Below, piece after piece: positions 25,001 through 37,000 of a stretch of 64,000 bases of DNA. Origin of the DNA: Gordionus sp. m RMFG-2023 (taxonomy: Eukaryota > Nematomorpha > Gordioida > Chordodea > Parachordodidae). A program made the position numbers and the translations under genes. Numbering within the stretch: the stretch's first letter is position 1; each line of letters starts with the position of its first letter. Location: the NCBI RefSeq assembly GCF_954871325.1, contig NC_088778.1, positions 6,605,743 through 6,669,742 on the forward strand. Direction: 5' to 3'. The notes under the pieces were generated by a model, which saw nothing but the letters and a program-made list of their open reading frames with translations, was not told where the DNA came from and did no database searches.

Positions 25001-28000
25001 ATAAACATATGTTTAAAAAAAATGTCACTCAGTGATTCCATAGTTAAAAACAAGATTTCGTTTGAATCTCCTACCTTCCTCCCTTCCCCTAATCCAATTT
25101 TTTTTGCATATTTATGTCTTAAAATAAGGAAAAAGTAAAAAAAAGGAATACATTGAGTGTTTTCCTCCTATCCTGAGTGATTGTACCGAGACTGTCCCAT
25201 TTATCGCAAATTACTTGACACCTGGAGTTGATAGACGGGGTGTCGAAATAGTTTAACGAGCTTTATTAAAAATATATAATATACAAATTTTACAAACACC
25301 TTAAGTTATATGATATGGGGCCTGAATCATTAGATATAAAGGAGAGGGTTCAGTCTTAGAAAATATTTTAAAGAATTATTCAGGTTATATAGATAATAGA
25401 AATATTCCTCAAGAATAAAGTGTCTCAATTAAAAAAATAAAATAATGTCAGTTTTTAGATTACGATTAAGATATATTTAAAAAACAAAACGGGACTCATA
25501 TTTATTCTTAAAAATGACTCCCCTCTTTTTTTAGGGATTTAATAAAGGGGTTGGTTATAGTTGTTCAGAACTTTCTTTTTTTTAAAAATGTCTAGCTTTA
25601 TATTTTTAAATTATTCTTCAAATACAATAATAAATAATATAACGCTGTGAAATCAATTAAACATAACATGTATGGTGATAATGATAATATTATAAATGAT
25701 GTGTATACATTTCTAGAGATTCATTAACTAAAAGTGTTCATGTATAGTAGTCAGCTGTAACCATTTTGTGGTTTGCATTTCGACTAATTGTCTTTATTTA
25801 TCTTTATATGAATACATATTAATGTCATCTAACTGACGTGCAAACCCACAAGGTTGCGCTACAGTCGACTCCTATGTATGAACACTTTTATGTATTTAAT
25901 GAATGAATGGCCAATCTAGTAGTATATAGACATAATTGAAAATTACATTCGAAACAAAAATACGATTTCTAATTATAGGATAAAAGAAATGAGTAAGTAG
26001 CTGAAGGAAATGATTTACTTCAATTCTTGAGCTATGGATATGATCTGTTCAATCCTTTCCTGGTGGACGGCTAAATCGTTTTCGAATGCTTCGTGTTTCT
26101 TTTTTAATGCCTTATTTTGGGTAAAAATTATTTAAATAACTCAATGTCCAAAAGCTGCTGTACTGTACTATCTAAGTTTTTTGTTAGATAAATTAAATCT
26201 TATTACGAAAACTTAAACAGCCTTTGACCGAGCCTAAAAAAGTGTCACTAAATGAAAAAATTCTTTGATAAAATAAGAGTGAAAAATATGAATATTTTTT
26301 TTAAAAAAAACTTTGATTTCGTATAGTTTGAGTGTCTTGAGGGGAATGGAGTCGGGTCCGCTTCTGTGCTGATTTGTCTTCCACCATTCCTCGTGGATGG
26401 CACTTTTGTGGTTGAATTTCTTGACTAGGTGACTCAATCTTTCCAGTCTCATGAGTTCGCTCAGCAGCCATTCCTCGAAGCCCTTTTCGGCCGTTTCCAG
26501 TATGTTCCAGGCTTTCGATATTTCCTAAAATAATTTTTTTTTTAAACGTTGCTGTTTAACACTGTATTCAGAGTTACAAAAATAATTCATACACTTCATC
26601 GTGAATTCGTACTAAATGTCAGGGTTAAGAGAAAATGAAATAAGTAGTTATAAAGGGATTCAATATTACACTTACTACGACTGTTTTTCCAGCACTGGGT
26701 ATATAAGCGGGCCTGTTATTGAGCCTTAGCTTGGTCTGGAGAGTGTTAAATAACGTTTCTAGAGTAGCCTTCTGCTCAATCCTGGGTGGTTTTTTGTGTC
26801 TCCGGTAATCCCTAAACTCCTCGAGTTTATCTCGCACCCGATCTAAAGCTTTGGAGTTTAAGTGGTCGTCACTTGCAAAAAAGAAAGATGATGAATAGTA
26901 AAATAGTTTTACTATTTTATTTTGTTGTAAGTGCGATATAAAATTAAATAAGGATTCAATTTATTAATAGTAGCCAATTGTGTTCTATGATTGTTTAATG
27001 ATCATTATTGATTAAATTATATTATTCGTTTTTGTTTAATAATAAGAAATAATATTAGTCTTAATATTATAAAAAAATATATAAGGATGGAAAAAAGAAA
27101 AAACAATATTATATTATTTTTCTTTGCATGCAAAATATTCTGTTTTCATATGTAAAATTTGTTATTTTGGAAATATTATCTGTAAGAAAAAATATAGTAT
27201 CAATATCTATAAATAAATTATCCTAGACATGAAATTGTGTGTTATCTTTATGTTATTATAAACGTTAAAAGGTTTAAGGAGTTACTAAGGTCCTTATAAG
27301 TGAGGCGGCTGATTATAAAAAATAGAATACCTCTAGTAATTATTATATATATTCTACTTTGTATTTTTATTGCCTTTTATTTATAATATTATATTATCTG
27401 TTTATATACTGTTTTTCGGCTATAAATCTAATATTTAAAGTATCGATAAATGGAAAAGTTAATTTATTTTCTTGTTGAAATAATATTCAAATGTTTTTTA
27501 TATACAATTAACTTTAACCGCAAGATATATATCAAACCTTTTTTTTCTTTACCTTTTTATTCTAAATTTTTTCTTACCCAAAAATATTACACAGAAATAT
27601 TAAATTTTAAAAAACTCAAATTTCACTTTATTTTTTTTTCAAAAACAATATTTTTTACAAAACTTGAATAAAAAAAAATTAATAATTTTAAAACAAATTA
27701 ATTTTTTTAAAAAACAAAATATTTATTTTATAATAATATATATTTATTATTATTCTCCTTTACTATTACCAATTAAAAAAAAAAATTATATATTAAAAAA
27801 ACGATTATCTTATATAAAAAAAACTGATACACCAATACTAATGGACTGCCTACAGCAACTCCTCCCTTCAAAAAAAATCCACCTCCTCCCACTCCGTGTC
27901 TGACAAAATATATTCCAGAAAGTCAACCAGTGTCTCTGGCCACTCTTCATCCACCACCCCCTTTCCTACTGCAATCTTATTCGCTCCTCAGGAGAACCCA

Positions 28001-31000
28001 TATCCGCTAACTCCCTCAATGCCTCAGTTTCACTTATCTCTGCTTGTAGGGCTCCAATGGATATCCAGGGTGGCCACGCGCATTCCTTCTCTGAACATCT
28101 TCTCCGGCCACCGAGGTCGCTACACCTCGGCACACCGTAGCTTGCTGTCTATGCTCCTCCATATCTGTTTCATTCCAATTTTCCCCTAACCTGCTCCGCC
28201 CTATCTGGCCGCCATGATTTGGTACTCTCGTCCATTTGCTCTACTCTCTCCAAATCGGGCTCCTAGGGTTAGTTTAAAAAAAGGGAGAGATAAGTTATTT
28301 TTGAAGTTTGGAAAAGTTATTTTAGAAATTTTTGTGATTTTTTAAAAAAAAAAAAAAATTAAAAATATAATAAAATGAGTTCTAATAAAAGGTAATCGAG
28401 TTATGTGGAAATTAGATATATAAATAAGGGGAAAGAGGAGAATTCAGGGGTAGCAAGGGTATTAGATATTGTATACATAACTCACATAAAGTAAATAAGT
28501 ATAACCAAAATTAGACGGAATTGGGTTTTTGAAAACTTCGAGATCCATTTTATAATAAGGCCAAGGCTAACGACCCTCCATAGATTGGGACCATGCAGGG
28601 ATAGAATTAAGAAATTTTCACAGAATTCGGATAGATGACAATCGTGGAATTCGAAGGGATGAACATAGAGGAGTCCGAGGAGATGACCGCCAGTGTTATG
28701 GATGCCGGGAACAAAGTCACATTCGGCGTTCATGTCTCGTGGAGCGACAGAGGGAGGAGACCAGTTTGGGGACAGTAGAGAAAATGATGATGAGAGTACC
28801 GGAATCATGGCGGTCAGATGGAGCGGAGCAGGTTGGGGAAAATTGGAATGAAACAGGTATAGAGGAGACAGCAAGCTACGGTGTGAAAGTTGTAGAGACC
28901 TCGGAGGCCAGAGAAGGAATGCTCGTGGCCATCCTGGATATCTGTTGGAGCCCGAACAAGCAGAAAGAATTGAGGCGTTGAGGGAGCTAGCGGATATGGG
29001 TTTGACTCCTGAGGAGCGGATAAGATTACAGGAGAAAGGGGAGGTTGCGGATGAAAAGTGGCCAGATTCTGAGTGGCAGGAGACACTGGATGACTTTCTG
29101 AAATATATTTTGTTAGACATGGAGCGAAAGGAGGTGGATTATTTTTGAAGGGAGGAGCTGCATAGGCAGTCCATTAGTATTGGTGTATTAATTTTTTTAT
29201 ATAAGATAATCGTTTTTTTGTTTATTATTTTTTTTGATATATAATTGTAAAGAAAAATAATAATAAAAATAAATATATATATATCATTATAAAATAAATA
29301 TTTTGTTTTTTAAAAAAATTAATTTGTTTTAAAATTATTATATTTTTATACAAGTTTTGTAAAAAATATTGTTTTTGAAAAAAAATAAAGAGAAATTTGA
29401 GTTATTTAAAATTTAATATTTTTGTGTAAGAAATTTTTTTTTAAAAAAAGGTAAAGAAAAAAAAAGGTTTGTAAAATGAGAAAAACAAAAAGCGCTGATC
29501 CGATCCTCTTAAACTACCGTAGCGTCAAATATGTCATATATATACATTAATAAATTGTGATAAAGTCATCATTTTACCACCACTTAAATAAATATCTCCG
29601 ATCCTCGGCTGATTATAAAAAAAGGAACTATCAAAGTTCTCTAAAGTGAGGCGGCTGATTATAAAAAGAAGTTAACCAGAGTCATCTAATCTATAAGCGA
29701 CTTTCGCGCTAATATTTTTACAGTAAGCCCTATCACACGGTAATTCTTTACGATATTTTTTACATATTTATTTTATATTATCAAAATATCTACCCAGGAA
29801 AGGTGAGTCCATCCTTCCCATACAAATTCTTATCCTCCAGCCATGGTATAATATGTTTTATCCATTCTAGTAGGTCGCTAGAGAGACCTTCGTATTCGTT
29901 CATATATTGTTCGTTGTCCTTGTTAACTTTCAGAACCTTGCATATCCTATTAGCGGCGGTTTCAGCCTTTAAATATTAAAAAAAAAGAAGAAATAATCAA
30001 AAGTTGTCTAAAGCTTTCGACCCTATATACATGAATCCTTAATTAAAATGACCCATTCGGAATGTGGATTACCCCCCAAAACTCATTTCCAATATAATTT
30101 TGTGCGATTGATTCTAAGAAAATTTGGCAGCCAAACCGTAAAAAATAAAAGAAAACCCCCTGATAAAATGACCACTATGATTTTTAATAACTACTTTTTA
30201 TTGATATATTTATTAATATTAATTTATAGGTTAAAAATGAAAGAATCTAAACTAATTGAACTTCGTTTTAAAAGGGGTCACTTTATAAAAAAGGTACAAT
30301 AATTTTCTTTTTGCCCACAAGGAGAATATACATCTTAAAATATGTTAGTTAATGTTTTGAATTAGTAAAGGTTTATTTATTTGTTAATTAATTCATCGAA
30401 CCATGCTTTGTTAAATTAAAGATAAAAATCGCATTCATGATTCATTTATCTGTCATTACCGAAAGAAAATTTACAACTGTATTACAGTGAAAAGGGGGAT
30501 TTTTTTTACACCAGATGATGGAAAAGATATAACGATCCTATTACATTTTTCTTTTTTTTTTGTAACACAAAAATATTAAATGATATTAAACGAAAAAACT
30601 GAACTATTTTTTAATGACATATTTAAGTTTAAATTGCTCAATATTTATAGTGATCACAAAAAAATAATATAATAATAAAATTTTGTTTCTTTTTAAGATC
30701 TGGTGCAAAAAATATCCCTCCCCTTTCACTGTAATATGATTTTTTTTATTAAACATTTCAATACATTTTTATACAAACTTCTTATAAAATTGTTTAACTT
30801 GCCGTAATTATTGTATTATGAAAAGTTAACCAATTTAACAAAACAAATTACTTGTAAATACAAAAAAATCTTTTATATTCTAAAATAATGTAAATGTAAA
30901 AAGCAACTTTTTGCGCGCCCGAAAAAGCGTGGTAATAAGATGATATGTAAGTCATGACCGCTTTCTCGTCGAGTCGGGGAGCGTTTATAATATCTAAAAA

Positions 31001-34000
31001 AAGGCAAATGAAATTTCTTTTATAAAAAGTAGCAAAGATGGTAATAATTCGTAGTCAATAAACCTATACAGTCAAGCTTATTAAAATAATAGAGCGTATA
31101 AAAAATTATATGGAATTTAAGTGAATTTCGATATAGAATATAATTCTATTTATCAATATATAATATAGAGCAAGCAAGATTGTGAACAACGATGGTCTGA
31201 GCCTTGAACATGCATAGAGCTAGTCTTGTTTTGGGATAAAATGCGTATGATATTTTTATCATGAACATATTTATATATACTTGAAAGCAAAGAGGACAGT
31301 CGAGGGATAAAAATAAAACAAATTATGAATATGTGATGCAGTTGGGTGTCAGTAGTTTCATGCCATTCTTAAGCCACTCGCATGCGGTTACTAAGAATTT
31401 TAGTAAACAAAAAAATACTTTAGCATATATGGGAGAAAAGGCAAAATGTTTTGTTTTTGAAAATAGAGAAGAGTGTGGTGTAAAAAAAACTTTGAGCCCG
31501 CCCGAAAAAGCGTGGTAATAACAAGAGACGTATGTCATAATGGCTTTGTCATCCGGCTTTGGCATATTTATGATATCTATATGTCATGGTGATAAAGGAA
31601 TGAGTTTGTGTGTGACATGTTGACACGAAATAATAAATATAGGTAAAGTAAGAAATATTTTGGTTAAATTATTATTTTTTGCTTATAATTTCTCTCTTAT
31701 TTTAATTAAGGTAATTTTTTTCCAAACTACATTCCATTCACTTTTATTTTTCTTTCTACGATAATTTCTATAACCAGCCCTGCATTGACTGATCCAAGTC
31801 GGTCGGATTTCAAAATTAATTTTTAGCAAATCCAGGTCATGATTAAAATTAAATTATTTTGTTTTCATGTCTGATTTTTATTTTTTTAAGCACAGTTTTG
31901 AAATGCTCTCTTCAAATAATAATTTTCCAAAGATTTTGAATAAGGATTTTTTTTTGGAATACTCGAACATGCTTCTTGCAAATTTTACTTAAAATATCAA
32001 TTTTTTTTGCGTGAGACATCATTTAATAGATAAAAAAATCAAAAATAACACAAAGGCTTCATTTATAGTAAACGCGATATGTTCAAGCGTTGCGTTATTT
32101 ATAAAATCAAGCCAATAAAAATGTATAATTATTAATATGCAGCGGTATGATGATAACGCTATGATAAAATTTGAATAACGTATGTTGCAACATATATTTC
32201 AGAAATTATTGACGATAAGAATCAGCTGTGATTTCGATGTTAAATAACGCGTTTACTATAAATGAGGCCTAGCTTTAATTTATAATCCTTCCACCACTCA
32301 TATATTTTTTTTTTAGCTTTTGTGGCAATATGGTCTGAGACCTACATGGGTACCATTTGCACGGCCTGAGTTTTATATCTTCAGGCCCGACACGGATTAC
32401 CTAAGCTTAGGATTGAACCTGCAGGTCTCTGAATATGGTACCTTTCCAACAGTCTAATAAAAACAATTGAATTTATTAAAAAAATAGTCGGCTTAATAGC
32501 CGGTCAATTTTTTTCTCGGATCTGAATAAACCGGAGAAAATAAGTTCGATGCAGGGCTTCAAATATTCCTTTCAAAAAATCGATCAAATTTATATTTTTT
32601 AAAAAAAAACCTTCGGGGTCAAGCATTTTAGGGATATCCAGATGCTTTTCCGCCACATCGAAAGCGGTATTTAAATTGGTCCAAGGATCTTCCTAAAGTT
32701 TAAAAATATTATAAATATTTTTGTATAAAATTTTCACGCGGGTAGAATTTTTCTCTATAAACAAAAACAAATTTCGTACACAATTAATATTTACTTTACT
32801 ACTCTGTAATTCGATTGATGCAAAGTAGTAAATTATTCAATTCAATTTTAAAGAAATCGAATATGAATAATTCATTAATCGATTCGTTTTCGAATAAGCC
32901 CATATTCCAGCAACATTTTATTGTAAGTTAAAAGAAAATAATCGAAACTTTTTTGGTCCAGAGTTATGTTGTCAAACGGCTAATCCAATATTTTAGCCAA
33001 AAACTATCACACAAGCCTTTAGATTTTGCATATAGAGGGTGGAAAGATTTGGACATATATTAAAGAAATCTTGATGATTTCCTAATATATTTTGGCTAAA
33101 ATATGTCTTAGCCGTTAAACAACATTAGTCCAGAGGAAAAAAAACAATAACATTTAACACTAGCTAGGGGGTGTTGTAGTTTTGTATTTTTGTTATATAT
33201 TTATATATATATAATGTTATATATGAAATTTCAATCAAAAGTGATCTTTTGAAAGTTATTTTTTTAGTGGATTTATTTTATTATTATTTTTATTGGTACA
33301 AAGGATAACGTTTTTTTAGGAAGCTTTGTCTTCCAGCTTATGATATGTCAATTTTTTTTAATTATGATTATTTGATGTGTTATTTTAAGAATGTATTCCT
33401 GATTGGATATATATTGATGATAATAAACTGATGTTCATGATATATGATGGTTCAATTGTTTTTAGGGGGCAAGTAAGAATCATAAAAATATTCATAAATT
33501 GTTAAATATTTTATAATTTTTTCTTAGATTATTTTTAAAAATATTTAATTAAATATGGAAAATAATTTTAAAAAATTAATTAAAATTTTTTTTACTAAAA
33601 ATTTGATAAGAAAATGACATTTTTTGTTTTGATATTGGTGGTCTTCCTATTTTTGTTTTGACTGTTTTTTTAAAGGCCCACATTTGTATTTCTTTTTAAC
33701 ATTTGATTAATTTTTGGTTAAATATTGTTTTCCCACCCTTATAACATTTACAAACTTAGAATGATGATTCATTCATTCAATGAAAGACATTAAAAAGTGC
33801 AAATAAGTCCGCTAATAAAAGGTATTTAGACATATTTTTAATGGCGATCATTCAGCCAATGATATTGACTACAGCTGATTCAATGTATGCGCAGTTTTAA
33901 ATTAATGTCATCGGAAAAAACATTATCCAATAAATTTACGTTACATAACTGAAAAATAAAAAAAAAATATTTTTTTTATACTTTGGACAATTTTCCGTAA

Positions 34001-37000
34001 TCGATGAGTTCGGGTCTGTGCCTATGAATTAAGGCACAAAAAGCTAAACCGTCTTTGAAACTAATTTTATGGATTATTTTTATTAAATTAAAATTAAATA
34101 AAGATTCTATCTACAGACATTTATATTTAGAAATTTTAAAAAAGGGAAAAATGACCTCATATGGAAATTTTGAACGTTGACGTTTTTGTAGGGGGCAGTT
34201 TTACGCTGACACCATAGCAATAGACCGTCTTTGGCAGTCATTTCTAAATTAGGTATATTTTAAAAAAAATGCATCAGGTAAAACAATTTAACAAATCAGA
34301 CCTAAAAAATGAGATTCTTAGGGTTATTGCATTATTTATATCCTTTTTCTCACATATTTGATAAAATATATTTGCTTGTTCAAATTCATAGTAAGAACAA
34401 AATTATCTAAAAATATTTTAAAATCCTTTTTTTGATTTTTATATAATTATCCATTATTTTCTCTTTCATTTTAAATTTTAAAAATAAATTTAAGTTCTAG
34501 CAATAAAAAATTCCAAACCACAACCTAAAAAAAAATATACAAAAGTTCGTTCTCAAATTATTAGGATTTCAGAGTGAGAATATTTTTTTGCCCCAGGGAG
34601 CCTGACCCTAAGGTAACACAAATTGTCCAACTTACCCCAATTTCTAAATTTATTTAAGCCAGGCCGTGCAGATCTTTACCTGATAAAATAATTTTATTTG
34701 GCCTAGAAATTTTATTTTTTTACTAAATAAAATACTATATATTTTAAAAAAGGGATCACACGAATGGTGATTTCTCACTAATCATGCGTGGTAGTTTATA
34801 TTGATTTGATGGTATATATCCAATATGTCATATTAATATGGTGCCGCTAAATAGCTCGATTTGGCCAAAGTAATATTATATAAGTCTCGAGATTTCGTTA
34901 CTAGATGCCCAAACCATTCAACCATCTATGAGAAAAATCTCCAGGCTCGCGTTAATATTCCTTTTGGCCAAAAATATTGAATTAGCCGTTTAACAACGAT
35001 TTTTTAAAGTTTAATTTAATTTTATAAGCGCATATTTATTAAGGACTCGATTTTGACGGAATCCAAAATTCGTATAAAACACAATGTTTTTAAAAATAAA
35101 AGTGCGCATTAAACTTTAAAGATTCTAACATGTTCCTGAATTTCAGCATACCAAAACTGTCGTATTTTTACGTTATATGAAAATTTATCTAATATCAAAT
35201 GAAAATCAAATAATGCATAAATGTTCCAGGATTAAGAAATTATGCCAATCATTTTATATTATTATGATTGGCATATGCGTGAAGACGAAGATGAAAAATG
35301 GAGATTTTGTCTCAATATAATAAAAAGCAAAGATATACAAATGGAATGTATAAACCACAAATTATTAGCGAAGGAATGGTAAGACGTGATAGGATATTAA
35401 ACAATCAAATTTTTTCTTAAAAAATAATTATTAATACGGGGGAAAATATGTCATAATAATAGGTAAAAGAATAAAAATATACATATCAATTAAAAAAAAA
35501 ATAAAGATTAAATTATATATTATGGAATATATTGAACGGTGACATTTTCGATTTATTTTTTACTATTTTCCTAAAGGCTTTACGTGCGTTGAAAGTTGTT
35601 TTTTTTTCATAAAAAAAATAGCTTAAGCTCATTAATTCGGAAAAATCGTAATTAATTATACAAATTTAAATTATTTTACAAAAATATTATTACTTCCTTT
35701 TTTATAAAAAAAAGATATATTTCTATTCTCATTTCATGTAAACCTTCTATAGTGATATCTTGAATAGCGAAACGCAAGATGATAGTCCAAATCATTCCTA
35801 GAGTCATTTTGAGGTTGCCGTCAACGATTTCTTGAGCAAATATGAGTATTAAAAAAAGATTTTTTACTAGAAAAATAGTAAAATTACACGATTTAACTAT
35901 ATTTTACTTAATTTCTAGTTTTTATTCAGTCATTTTCCTTTTCACTCACTTTTTGGGGAAGACAGGAAAGAAAATAATTAATGTTTTAAAACCTTCGGCC
36001 CCGATGGAGACCAATTTGACACCTTTAAGCTCGATAAATTTGAGGGCCTTGTTAACGTTGGCGATTTTGTGGAACCTCATCTTGCCCCGGTCAGGTTTGG
36101 GTAGCTGTTCACCCGATATCACTTCCAGCAATAGCATTAGCCTGAGACCGTTCCTGAAGTCTTCTTCTATGCTCTCTATCTGCGTTCCCGCTTTTCGCAG
36201 GTGGGAATTACACCAAGCAGTGAATGTCTTGTAAGATTAAAATTATAGTTTAGTGCTAAATTTCGGGAAATTTCTAATCCAAAAATATTGGGCAAAAATA
36301 ATCGAATCAGAATTTAGGAATGGTATTTATTCATTATATCGCCATAGCAAAATTAGCTGAAGGAGGTCATATTTAAGAAACAAAATCTGGGTCCGAAAAA
36401 AAATTGCCTGCAAAATCGGTGCATTTCGCAATGGTGATCGAGTTAAAAAAAACAAGTGAAATTTAATTCAACCTTTTTATAAGAATGGGCGATAAATAAA
36501 TTAGGTTCTCATTTTGAGAAACTAAATATTCTATCTACAAAATATCTAGTAGCATATAAAAGTTTTTCTTCAAATAATAACCGCTCTCAATTAGGGAAGA
36601 CATTTACAATCACAATGTTTTAAAATATGTTATACTATTTATTGATCGGTTGTAAATATATATTTTTTTAAATTTTATAATAAATAGATAGTATTATAAT
36701 AGGTTTATTAAAATATAATTATTAAGATTTCAAAAATAAATATTAAAAAAAGTTTTTTTTTCGATCAGACTATTTAGCGGAAATCATAACAATCGAGTTT
36801 GGTTCATAGCTATGGCGGGTCCTGTCCGGGGCAATCTGGCCCGAAATATGAGAAGCTTTCGAATTATTTATTACTATATTTCCCTTTTTTAAAAAATATC
36901 CCAAAAATTTATTTACCCTTTCTTTTTCCAAATAATAAATAATAATAATAATAATGTTTTTTTATAAAATTCCTTTGATCAAAAATGGCAAAAAGTATTA

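Larger units (their letters stand above)
26872..29793. other. Alpha-actinin intron between exons 8 and 9
   Basis: 2.9-kb intron dominated by an inverted pair of retroelement fragments (27530-29490), bracketed by copies of a GTGAGGCGGCTGATTATAAA repeat. Confidence 0.6.
31577..32610. other. Alpha-actinin intron between exons 6 and 7a
   Basis: Contains an inverted-repeat element at 32055-32269 and a GC-richer structured patch at 32325-32460. Confidence 0.5.
34244..35743. other. Alpha-actinin intron between exons 3 and 4
   Basis: 1.5 kb with an eroded N1 MITE (about 34837-35000) and a perfect 12-bp inverted repeat at 35241-35274; otherwise AT-rich. Confidence 0.5.

Noticed and set aside
28482-29120. 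212-codon minus-strand frame
   Set aside because: The opposite strand carries the gag-type zinc knuckle and acidic tail of the retroelement fossil; this frame is its antisense.
31333-31518. Plus-strand frame overlapping the CH2 exon
   Set aside because: Shadow of alpha-actinin exon 7a on the opposite strand.
35842-36234. 130-codon plus-strand frame
   Set aside because: It is the complement of alpha-actinin exon 2, whose minus-strand translation is unmistakable.
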